Source: JBJXHB01 sp046160725
Lineage (GTDB): Bacteria; Pseudomonadota; Gammaproteobacteria; Burkholderiales; Burkholderiaceae_C
Direction: 5' to 3'
NCBI GenBank assembly: GCA_046160725.1
Contig: JBJXHB010000137.1
Span: forward strand, 1 to 9,198
Length of the DNA: 9,198 nt
Position 1 is the first letter of the stretch. Each line of letters starts with the position of its first letter. Both the position numbers and the translations under genes were made by a program. Shown in pieces: positions 1 through 6,198 of the stretch. A model generated the notes under the pieces. The model made no database searches. It was not told where the DNA came from and was given only the letters and a program-made list of their open reading frames with translations.

Positions 1-20
1 GTCGCGCTTGCAAGCGCGAC
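1..20. repeat. Perfect 20-bp palindrome
   Basis: The window opens with GTCGCGCTTGCAAGCGCGAC, in which the first 10 bases are the exact reverse complement of the last 10. As RNA the centre would have to open into a small loop, leaving a strong GC stem. There is no T-run on either side within the window, so a classic intrinsic terminator is not shown. It lies at the cut edge, so a longer repeat or a bound operator-like site cannot be excluded. The palindrome is seen directly; its role is unknown. Confidence 0.6.
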
Positions 21-95
21 CGTGTGGCCCGCAGGGACAGGCGCCTCATTCTGGCCGCCCAGCCCGTCGGCCCCAGCCTTGCCGCGCACAAGTAA
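3..95 (+). CDS. Possible C-terminal tail of an upstream gene (partial)
   Basis: Frame 3 is open from the left edge to a TAA stop at 93-95 and would encode 30 residues ending LAAQPVGPSLAAHK, with many Arg and Lys at the front. Third codon positions in this frame are about 87% G or C, higher than in frame 1 over the same stretch (about 74%), as expected for a real gene in this genome. It is too short to assign a family. It also runs through the palindrome at 1-20. The tail could equally be chance, since stop codons are rare in such GC-rich DNA. Confidence 0.25.
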   Translation, partial: RACKRDRVARRDRRLILAAQPVGPSLAAHK

Positions 96-174
96 GGGGC
101 GAGCAGTGGGTTCCATCGTCCGCTATGAGCCCGTTCCGGACTTCCGGGTTCAGACGCGGACGGGAAGGGCCTGG
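96..174. other. Short noncoding gap, no clear signal
   Basis: This 79-base stretch separates the possible upstream gene tail from the stop codon of the PEP-CTERM gene. It holds a few weak inverted repeats, for example CCGGA at 136-140 against TCCGG at 143-147, and CCCGT at 130-134 against ACGGG at 160-164. Neither has a suitable loop or a T-run, so no terminator is called. Confidence 0.4.
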
Positions 175-438
175 TCAGTCGGCGTGGGGGCGGCGGCGCG
201 CGATGAAGGCCATCACGCCCAGGCCTGCGAGAAGCAGGCCCAGCGTGCCGGGTTCTGGCACCGAACTGACGGCGGCGTGGACGGCCGCTGCAGGGGTGCT
301 GGCCGCGCCGGCGACGGTGCCGGACGCCGCATCGGGCGCTGTGGCGATGGCCGAGCCTTCAGCAGGCGAGGGGTCCGCCTGCGCGACGCCGGCCATCGCA
401 CAGGCGGCGACGATGACGAGGCGTTTCAGGCTGGACAT
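175..438 (-). CDS. Small PEP-CTERM sorting domain protein
   Basis: Encodes 87 residues with a textbook exosortase-sorted layout. An N-terminal Sec signal peptide (about residues 1-21, Lys/Arg then a hydrophobic run ending AQA) is followed by an Ala/Ser/Pro-rich mature part of only about 37 residues. The C-terminal PEP-CTERM signal starts with VPEPGTLGLLL at 60-70, continues as a hydrophobic helix and ends in a basic RRR at 81-83. In the known system the protein is exported, held by the helix and cleaved by an exosortase, often linked to exopolysaccharide or biofilm. The start is chosen because ATG at 438 begins the signal peptide directly and has AGGGAG 6 bases upstream; the frame extends further upstream without coding character. 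The mature region is low complexity with no recognisable domain. No exosortase gene is in this window, so it must lie elsewhere. Class assignment is secure; function is unknown. Confidence 0.85.
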   Translation of the reverse strand: MSSLKRLVIVAACAMAGVAQADPSPAEGSAIATAPDAASGTVAGAASTPAAAVHAAVSSVPEPGTLGLLLAGLGVMAFIARRRPHAD

Positions 439-669
439 GGAAGGCTCCCTGGGGTTTGATCTGGGTCGGTCGACCTCGCGGTCTCCGATGGCCGACAGTG
501 TGGCAACCCCACGCGCCATGGGTACCCCGCTGAATGGGGGGGCGGAGCCCAAAGGCGTGATGGATTGCCGGCGCGGCCGCGTACATGCCGTTACAGCGGA
601 ACCATCGGTCTGCTGGCAGGGGCGAACCATGAGCCGCCACGCCCGCTCCGCTGCCTACCATCCACCCCG
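439..669. other. Divergent intergenic region
   Basis: These 231 bases lie between the start codons of the minus-strand PEP-CTERM gene and the plus-strand DUF1214 gene, so promoters for both must be here or further upstream. I find no convincing -35/-10 pair. A GGTCGACC palindrome lies near 468-475, and short G and C runs occur around 506-545. Both genes would be controlled from this region, but no operator can be named from one sequence. Confidence 0.5.
445..450 (-). promoter_or_regulatory. Ribosome binding site of the PEP-CTERM gene
   Basis: AGGGAG on the minus strand sits 6 bases before the ATG at 438. It supports the 87-residue start over the longer open frame. Confidence 0.6.
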
Positions 670-1254
670 ATGCGAAACGGCCTGAAGCTCGTGCTGGTCT
701 ACGTCGGGGCTGTGGCCGCCGGCCTGGCGGCCACGCTGGCCTTCCTGCGGCTGCCGTTAATGGGGTCGGATATCCAGGTCGGTGCCTGGCGCACCAGCCT
801 GGTCAGCGGAAGTGTCGATGCCGACCTCTACACGCGGGCCAAGGTGGCGCGCGTGGGCCTGCTGGCCTTGTCGCGTGCCGAGACGCTGTACTTTGTCGCT
901 GACCGCGACGACACCGGCGCGCCGCTGCGCAGCCGCTGCCGCTATCGCATCGAGGGCGTGCCGCCGCCGGCGCGCTGGTGGAGCATCACGGCCTATGCCG
1001 ATGACTTCTTCCTGTTTGCCGACCCCCAGCACCGTTACAGCCTGGCCGGTGCGCAGGCGCGGCTGGACGGCAGCGGGCAGTTCGTGCTGCACACGGGCCT
1101 GGCGCGGCCCGAAGACGACGGCGCCTGGCTGCCGACACCAGGCGACCGGGGCCTGGTGCTGACGTTGCGTCTGTACCAGCCCGTGGCCGAGCTGGCGGCC
1201 ATGCCCCAGCGGCTGGAGCCGCCGGCCATCCGCGCCGTGGGGTCGTGTTCATGA
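670..1254 (+). CDS. DUF1214 domain protein, membrane anchored
   Basis: Encodes 194 residues. A single hydrophobic segment near residues 6-27 is a likely membrane anchor, with the rest predicted on the periplasmic side. The body resembles DUF1214, a beta-rich domain of unknown function. Visible marks are the aromatic stretch RWWSITAYADDFFLFADP (102-119) and, near the C-terminus, WLPTPGDRGLVLTLRLYQP (153-171). Short DUF1214 proteins paired with short DUF1254 proteins are known in proteobacteria, while longer fused DUF1254-DUF1214 proteins also exist. The ATG at 670 is chosen because it directly precedes the anchor; a TTG at 565 in the same frame would add 35 non-hydrophobic residues. No good ribosome binding site is visible. 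The stop overlaps the next gene's start as ATGA at 1251-1254, so the two are probably translated together and may form a complex. Biochemical role unknown. Confidence 0.8.
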   Translation: MRNGLKLVLVYVGAVAAGLAATLAFLRLPLMGSDIQVGAWRTSLVSGSVDADLYTRAKVARVGLLALSRAETLYFVADRDDTGAPLRSRCRYRIEGVPPPARWWSITAYADDFFLFADPQHRYSLAGAQARLDGSGQFVLHTGLARPEDDGAWLPTPGDRGLVLTLRLYQPVAELAAMPQRLEPPAIRAVGSCS

Positions 1255-1811
1255 GCGGCGCCATGCGGTCGGTGAACTGGCGCCTGCACCTGCCGCTGGC
1301 GCTGCTGCTGGCGGCGGTGGTGCACTTGGCCACCATCTGGGCCTATCCCCGGGTGGTGATGCGGGCGGTGCTGCAAGGGTTGGTGGCCATGGGCACGGCA
1401 CCGCAGCCGGTGTATCCGGCGCCGACCGACCACACCCAGCGCCGCATCGTCATGCCCAGCCCCGACCTGCTGTATGCGCTGTGCGCCTATGACCTGACGG
1501 CCGGGCCGCTGACGGTGACGGCCGACCCCCCGGTGCCGGGCTATTGGTCGGTGGCGCTGTATGCGGACAACACCGACAACTTCTTCGTCGTGCATGACCG
1601 CCAGGCCGGCCGTCGGCCGCTGCGGCTCATGCTGCTGGCGCCGGGCGCAGTGCCACCGGCCGCCGGTGCAGATGGGGCCGAGGTGGTCACCGCGCCGGCG
1701 GCGCGCGGCCTGCTGCTGATGCGGCTGCTGGCCGACCCGACGTTGCCGCTGCCGCTGCTGGACGCTGCGCGGCGTACGCTGCGTTGCGATCAGCCTGCCG
1801 CGAGCAGGTAG
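1251..1811 (+). CDS. DUF1254 domain protein, membrane anchored
   Basis: Encodes 186 residues from ATG 1251, which overlaps the DUF1214 stop as ATGA. A GTG at 1245 and an ATG at 1263 are other possible starts. Residues 13-30 are a hydrophobic anchor, followed by a soluble, likely periplasmic part. The DUF1254-like core includes MPSPDLLYALCAYDLTAGPL (68-87) and YWSVALYADNTDNFFVV (98-114). The latter resembles the WWSITAYADDFFLF stretch of its partner, so the two genes look structurally related and may be an old duplication or a split of one two-domain protein; this is inference. The short form lacks much of the length of fused DUF1254-DUF1214 proteins. Its last 22 bases overlap the 3' end of the convergent isomerase gene, leaving no room for an intergenic terminator. 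Molecular function unknown. Confidence 0.8.
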   Translation: MSGAMRSVNWRLHLPLALLLAAVVHLATIWAYPRVVMRAVLQGLVAMGTAPQPVYPAPTDHTQRRIVMPSPDLLYALCAYDLTAGPLTVTADPPVPGYWSVALYADNTDNFFVVHDRQAGRRPLRLMLLAPGAVPPAAGADGAEVVTAPAARGLLLMRLLADPTLPLPLLDAARRTLRCDQPAASR

Positions 1812-2410
1812 TCCTCGACGTCGCGCAGCCGGTCCTTGCCGAACCACATCTCGGTGCCGACTAAGAACGTCGGTATGCCGAACACGCCACGCTCCACCGC
1901 CGCCGCCGTGTTGTCGACCAGCCGTTGCTTGACATCGGCGTCCAGCATCCGCGCACCCAGGCGCGCGGCGTCCAGCCCGCTCTCGGCCAGCGTCGCCGCC
2001 AGCAGCGCCGGGTCGTCCAGCTTGAGGGAGCGCTCCCACATGCCGCGCATGGCCACATCGAGGTAGCGCGTGAACACGGCCGGATCCGGCTCCATCTGCG
2101 CTGCGACCGCGCCACGCATCAGGTGCAGCGTGTTGACCGGGAAGTGGCTGTTCATGCGGAACTCGGTCAGCCCGTGCCGTGCGATGAAGCGCTGCATCTC
2201 CATCCGCTCATAGGCCATCTTGCCCTTGACCGGCCCGAAGGCCTCCATCGGGCTGCGGTTGTTGGTGGCCTTGAAGATGCCGCCCAGCAAGCAGGGCGTG
2301 ACCATCAGCGTGGCACCGGTGCGCTGCAACAGCGCCGGCAGCACGCGCCAGGACAGGTAGGCGTTGGGGCTGCCGAAGTCGAGGATGAATTCCAGGGTAC
2401 GGTTGGACAT
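1790..2410 (-). CDS. 2-hydroxychromene-2-carboxylate isomerase-like protein
   Basis: Encodes 206 residues of the DsbA/GST-kappa fold family, close to the usual length of about 200. The N-terminal DFGSPNAYLS (11-20) carries Ser14, which matches the glutathione-activating serine of HCCA isomerases. GIFKATNN is at 44-51, PVNTL at 91-95, and the cis-proline loop GVFGIPTF at 175-182 is followed by the family's C-terminal pattern VGTEMWFGKDRL. Characterised members use glutathione to isomerise 2-hydroxychromene-2-carboxylate in naphthalene degradation, but many relatives act on other or unknown substrates. No signal peptide, so cytoplasmic. It starts 63 bases after the TRAP permease stop on the same strand and is probably the last gene of that operon. 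The gap holds a weak inverted repeat (GCCGTC 2438-2443, GACGGC 2459-2464) that might weaken read-through. Its 3' end overlaps the DUF1254 gene tail to tail. Family call is strong; substrate is open. Confidence 0.85.
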   Translation of the reverse strand: MSNRTLEFILDFGSPNAYLSWRVLPALLQRTGATLMVTPCLLGGIFKATNNRSPMEAFGPVKGKMAYERMEMQRFIARHGLTEFRMNSHFPVNTLHLMRGAVAAQMEPDPAVFTRYLDVAMRGMWERSLKLDDPALLAATLAESGLDAARLGARMLDADVKQRLVDNTAAAVERGVFGIPTFLVGTEMWFGKDRLRDVEDYLLAAG

Positions 2411-2473
2411 GGTGAGGTTTGGTTGAGTGGGCGTTCGGCCGTCTGGCCCGGTGCGGCGGACGGCATGAGCCCA

Positions 2474-4732
2474 TCAGGAGGGTGCCGCCGTCGTATGCGC
2501 AGTGCCATCCCCACCCGGCCGCCCGTGCCAGGCCAGGATGGCCAGCACCGCGCTGCCGCAGACCAGGGTCACCCGCCAGTCGCAGAACACCAGCGGCAGC
2601 GACAGCGCATTCAGCGCCAGGAAGGCCGGGCGGCCGATGGTGCGGCCGCAGTGCCCGGTGTAGGCCGCGCCCAGCCCCAGCACCGCGATGACCGTGGCCG
2701 TCAGCGCACCCAGGAAGGGCAGCCAGGCGAAGTCAACAAACAGCAGGACTGGCGCGTAGACGAAGGCAAAGGGCACCAGCGCCTTGCCCATCGACAGGCG
2801 GAAGGCGGTGTTGCCCGTGCCCATCGGCTCGCTGCGCGCGATCCCGGCCGCTGCAAAGGCCGCCAGTGCCACCGGCGGGGTCACGTCGGCCAGCACGCCG
2901 TAGTAGAAGACGAAGAAGTGCGTGGCCAGCTGCGGCACCCCCAGCTGGGCCAGCGCCGGCGCGACGATGGCGGCCAGGATGATGTAGGTGGGCGTGGTGG
3001 GCACGCCGGTGCCCATGATGATGCAGGCCAGGGCGGTGAAGATCAGGCCGAAGAAGACCGTCACCTGCTTGAGCTCGAACCACCGGAACACGTCCAGCAC
3101 CAGGAGGGACTGGGCCAGCTGCCCCGACAGGTCGATGACGAAGGACGAGAACTTGAAGCCCATGCCGGTCAGCGTCAGGATGCCCAGCAGGAAGCCCACA
3201 CAGGCGCAGGAGGCGCCGATGCTGAGCGCGGCCTTGGCACCAGTCTCGAAGCCCCGCACCAGCGCGCGCGGCGTGATGGCCAGGCCGTTCATGCCGACGC
3301 CCCAGGGCGGGCGGCCCGGGCGCATCCGGGCCGAGACCGCCTGCAGGCCGCGCGGAATCCAGGAGCACACCGCCGTCAGCGTGATGCCCCAGAAGGCGGC
3401 CAGGAAGGGCGTGAACTGCATCAGCAGCAGCGTCACCATCACCACCAGCGGGATGAACAGGTGCCAGCTGCTGCGCAGCACCCAGGCCAGGTCGGGGATC
3501 TCGTCCGGCGGCATGCCGGACAGCCGCAGCCGCCGTGCCTCCAGGTGCACCATCCACAGGATGGCCAGGTAATGCATCAGCGCCGGCACGATGGCCACGA
3601 TGACCAACTGGCTGTAGGGGATGCCCAGCGACTCCGCCATCACGAAGGCCGCGGCCCCCATGATCGGCGGCGTCACCTGGCCGCCACAGGCCGCCGAGGC
3701 CTCCACCGCGCCGGCATAGCGCGGCGAGAAGCCCACCTTCTTCATCAGCGGGATGGTCATGACGCCGGTGGTCACGGCGTTGGCGATGGCCGAGCCCGAG
3801 ATCATGCCGAACAGGCCGGAGGTGACCACGCAGACCTTGGCAGGGCCACCTGAGAACCGACCGGCCGCGATGGTGGCCAGGTTCACGAACAGCTGGCCCA
3901 GCCCCGTGAGCTGCGCCATCACGCCGAACAGCACGTAGTGGAAGACGAAGGTCGCCACCACGCCGACGGCAATGCCGTAGATGCCCTCGGTTCCCTTGTA
4001 GAGATAGGCCACCTGGCGTGCCACGCCGTAGCCGCGGTGCGCCAGGTCGCCGGGCAGCCAGGGCCCGAGCAGGCCGTACAGCACCGCGGCCACCGACAGC
4101 AGCGGCAGGAAGACGCCGGAGGTGCGGCGGGCGGCCTCCAGCACCATCGCGATGGCGATGACGCCGAACATCAGGTCGACGGTGGAGTGCTGCCCCGGCC
4201 GCTGGATGAAGATGTCGTCGAAGCCCACCAGCAGGTACAGCGAGAAGCCGGCCGCCAGCGCGGCGAAGATCCAGTCGCGCCAGGACACCCGCTGCTGGCT
4301 GCCGTCGTAGGCACGCAGCGGCAGCGACAGCGCGGCAATGGCCACCATCACGGCGCCGAAGACCAGGCGGGCTCCAGGTGAAGCGTCCTGCGCCGACCCG
4401 CGTAGAAGCTCCGCTGCGAGCACCAGGTAGAACACCGCCAGCCCGGTCGATACCACCCACTCCCACGGCCCTGGCAGGCGTTGCGGCCGCGGAAAGACCA
4501 GGAAGCACAGGCCGAGCACCACGCACAGGTGCACCGCGCGGTGGGCGATCTCGTTGAGCAGCCCGAACCCGGCGGTGTAGTAGTGCCAGCCGGACAGCCC
4601 GACCGCGACCAGCATCACGAACAACCCCACCGGGCCGGCCAGGCGGCGGAAGTTCGACTCCGGGTCGAACTGCTCGATCAGGCGATCGACTTCGTCCTGG
4701 TCGGGGGCGGCAGGGACCGCGGTGACGCTCAA
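2474..4732 (-). CDS. TRAP transporter fused permease (TAXI type)
   Basis: Encodes 752 residues of a TRAP transporter permease in which the small DctQ-like and large DctM-like subunits are fused, as is normal for TAXI systems. It sits in the inner membrane and imports the ligand delivered by the TAXI binding protein, driven by an ion gradient. The N-terminal 30 residues are soluble and acidic. Residues 32-225 hold the DctQ-like part and linking helices; the transport core runs from about 250 to 665. Core marks are VTSGLFGMISGSAIANAV (303-320), GGQVTPPIMGAAAF (350-363), MGTGVPTTPTYIILA (573-587) and ADVTPPVALAAFAAAGIA (615-632). A short hydrophobic C-terminal extension (about 670-735) replaces the longer DUF3394-type tail of some relatives. 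The chosen start is TTG at 4732, overlapping the DUF1850 stop as TTGA. Upstream in the same frame the sequence is a shadow of the DUF1850 gene, and no ATG or GTG lies near the natural N-terminus. Substrate unknown. Confidence 0.92.
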   Translation of the reverse strand: MSVTAVPAAPDQDEVDRLIEQFDPESNFRRLAGPVGLFVMLVAVGLSGWHYYTAGFGLLNEIAHRAVHLCVVLGLCFLVFPRPQRLPGPWEWVVSTGLAVFYLVLAAELLRGSAQDASPGARLVFGAVMVAIAALSLPLRAYDGSQQRVSWRDWIFAALAAGFSLYLLVGFDDIFIQRPGQHSTVDLMFGVIAIAMVLEAARRTSGVFLPLLSVAAVLYGLLGPWLPGDLAHRGYGVARQVAYLYKGTEGIYGIAVGVVATFVFHYVLFGVMAQLTGLGQLFVNLATIAAGRFSGGPAKVCVVTSGLFGMISGSAIANAVTTGVMTIPLMKKVGFSPRYAGAVEASAACGGQVTPPIMGAAAFVMAESLGIPYSQLVIVAIVPALMHYLAILWMVHLEARRLRLSGMPPDEIPDLAWVLRSSWHLFIPLVVMVTLLLMQFTPFLAAFWGITLTAVCSWIPRGLQAVSARMRPGRPPWGVGMNGLAITPRALVRGFETGAKAALSIGASCACVGFLLGILTLTGMGFKFSSFVIDLSGQLAQSLLVLDVFRWFELKQVTVFFGLIFTALACIIMGTGVPTTPTYIILAAIVAPALAQLGVPQLATHFFVFYYGVLADVTPPVALAAFAAAGIARSEPMGTGNTAFRLSMGKALVPFAFVYAPVLLFVDFAWLPFLGALTATVIAVLGLGAAYTGHCGRTIGRPAFLALNALSLPLVFCDWRVTLVCGSAVLAILAWHGRPGGDGTAHTTAAPS

Positions 4733-5205
4733 GCGCTGCAGCCCTTGGCGTCGATGCGGATGGAGGCGGCACCCAGCGTGCCCAGCGGCAGCTCGGTGCC
4801 GTCGTCCAGCAGCAGCCGCATGCGCTGCGCTGGCAGCGCCCTCACGACCAGGGGGTCCACCGCCCGGTCGAGCTGCAGTACCCAGCCGGTGCCGTCGCGG
4901 CGCAGGGTCTGGCCGGGCCCGGCCGCATGCGGCAGGCCGTAGCCCTCGCCCTCGAAGCGCTCCTCCACCAGCCGCGCTTGCGGCGTGAAGCGGTAGTGGT
5001 CGACCACCGGCGTGCCGAGCACAGAGTGCACGAAGGCCACCCGCACCTGGGGTGCCGCACTGTCCAGCGGCAGGCGGGCCAGTTCGGTGCCGGCGCGGTG
5101 GTCGCTGAGCACCAGCTCGCATCGTGGCGCGGCCAGCGCCAGGCCGCCAGCGACGGCCAGCCCGGCCGGCCAGGCCAGCGCCCAGCGCGGCGCTGCAGGC
5201 CTCAC
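4729..5205 (-). CDS. DUF1850 protein, TRAP-TAXI accessory
   Basis: Encodes 158 residues. The first 26 residues form a basic-then-hydrophobic segment ending in ALAAP, a probable signal peptide or anchor, so the rest should be periplasmic. DUF1850 marks include FVHSVLGTPVVDHYR (58-72), FEGEGYGLP (84-92) and the C-terminal RIDAKGC (150-156). Genes of this family are typically found between a TAXI binding protein gene and a fused TRAP permease gene, exactly as here. This suggests a helper role in assembly or gating, but the function is not established. The start is GTG at 5205, forming GTGA with the upstream TAXI stop; an AGAAGG-like sequence lies about 11 bases before it. The stop forms TTGA with the permease start. 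Its reading frame is tightly locked between its neighbours, which argues for translational coupling of all three. Confidence 0.85.
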   Translation of the reverse strand: MRPAAPRWALAWPAGLAVAGGLALAAPRCELVLSDHRAGTELARLPLDSAAPQVRVAFVHSVLGTPVVDHYRFTPQARLVEERFEGEGYGLPHAAGPGQTLRRDGTGWVLQLDRAVDPLVVRALPAQRMRLLLDDGTELPLGTLGAASIRIDAKGCSA

Positions 5206-6173
5206 TTCAGGACGCCCTTCTCGCGAAAGTAGCGCGCCGCACCCGGGTGCAGCGGGGCGGTGCCCACCGCGGTGGCGGTCGACAGGCTGATGTTGCGGCC
5301 CTGCACATGCACCTGGCCCATGATGGCGGTGTTCTCGTACAGCGCCTTGGTCACCTCGTAGGCCACGTTCTCCGGCAGCGCGTCATGCGTGGCCCACACC
5401 GCCATCACCGCCAGCGTCGGCACCGCGGCGGACTGGCCCTTGTAGGTGTTGGCCGGCAGCGGCACCTCGGCGTAGTAGGGCTGCTGGCGCCGCAGCTCGG
5501 CGATCTCCGGGCCGGACAGCGGGATCACCTTCAGCGCATGGCTGTTGGCGAAGTCGGTCACCGCGGCGGTCGGCACCCCGGCCGTGATCAGGGTGGCATG
5601 CAGGTTGCCGTCCTTGATCTTGTCCACCGCCTGGGTAAAGGAGCTGGAGTCCTCCTTCACGTCGGCGCGGCTCATGCCGTAGACCTTCAGCAGGTCGGTC
5701 AGCAGCTGGTACTGGCCGGAGCCGGGCGCGCCGGAGCTGATGCTCTTGCCCTTGAGGTCGCGCACGCTGTTGATGCCGCTGTCGGCACGGGTGATGAACT
5801 GCACCGTCTCGGGATACAGGGCGCCGAGCGCGCGCACGTTCTTCAAGGCCGCGCCGTTGAACTGGCCGGTGCCGGTGAAGGCCGCGTCCAGGATGTCGGC
5901 CGCGACGAAGGCGGACTCGATCTCCTTGTTGGCCAGCAGCCGCGCATTGCCCACCGAGGCGCCGGCGGCCTCGGCCGTGGCGCTGATCTTCTGGCCGCCG
6001 ACCGTGGCCTTGTTGCTGATCAGCTGGGCCAGCATGCCGCCCAGCGGGTAGTAGGTGCCGCCGGTGCCGCCGGTGGCGATGCCGAAGAACAGGCGCTGCT
6101 GCGCCAGCGCCGCCGTGGATGCGATGGCGGCGGCGGCCGCGAGCGTGGCCACGAGTTTCAGGGTGAGCTTCAT
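5202..6173 (-). CDS. TAXI family TRAP transporter substrate-binding protein
   Basis: Encodes 323 residues, the normal length for this family. A Sec signal peptide (residues 1-24, MKLTLK then an Ala-rich core, ending ALA before QQ) sends it to the periplasm. The mature start RLFFGIATGGTGGTYYPLGG (27-46) is the typical TAXI ligand-binding entry. Further family features are the GQFNGAALKNVRALGALYPE region around 124-143 and DLKGKSISSGAPGSG downstream. It should bind a small organic anion and hand it to the permease; known relatives bind dicarboxylates or glutamate-like ligands, but the ligand here cannot be read. ATG at 6173 is chosen because it begins the signal peptide; the longer open frame to 6383 overlaps the upstream hydrolase gene and has no coding character. 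Only 25 bases separate it from the hydrolase stop, and it overlaps DUF1850 as GTGA, so it is the second gene of the operon. Confidence 0.93.
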   Translation of the reverse strand: MKLTLKLVATLAAAAAIASTAALAQQRLFFGIATGGTGGTYYPLGGMLAQLISNKATVGGQKISATAEAAGASVGNARLLANKEIESAFVAADILDAAFTGTGQFNGAALKNVRALGALYPETVQFITRADSGINSVRDLKGKSISSGAPGSGQYQLLTDLLKVYGMSRADVKEDSSSFTQAVDKIKDGNLHATLITAGVPTAAVTDFANSHALKVIPLSGPEIAELRRQQPYYAEVPLPANTYKGQSAAVPTLAVMAVWATHDALPENVAYEVTKALYENTAIMGQVHVQGRNISLSTATAVGTAPLHPGAARYFREKGVLK

Positions 6174-6198
6174 GGTGGTGTCCGTTGGGTGGGTGGGA

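Noticed and set aside
1035..2039. Minus-strand open frame of 334 codons opposite the DUF1214/DUF1254 genes
   Set aside because: Low-complexity Arg/Gln/His-rich translation with no domain, antisense to two genes with recognisable motifs and overlapping the isomerase in another frame.
2438..2464. Inverted repeat GCCGTC/GACGGC between permease and isomerase genes as a terminator
   Set aside because: The stem is 6 bp with a 15-base loop and no T-run on the minus strand, so it is too weak to call as an intrinsic terminator.
1925..3853. Long plus-strand open frame of 642 codons antisense to the isomerase and TRAP permease genes
   Set aside because: Its translation is Gln/His/Arg/Gly-rich with no domain, as expected for the reverse strand of a GC-rich membrane protein gene. 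The opposite strand encodes clear family motifs.
2733..4772. Second minus-strand open frame of 679 codons overlapping the TRAP permease
   Set aside because: It is the shifted frame of the permease gene, Arg/Gly/Pro-rich with no membrane pattern, while the adjacent frame has all TRAP motifs.
4732..5122. Longer N-terminus of the TRAP permease (882 residues)
   Set aside because: The extra 130 residues are Arg/Ala/Gly-rich and are the out-of-frame reading of the DUF1850 gene. The TTG at 4732 gives a normal family N-terminus.
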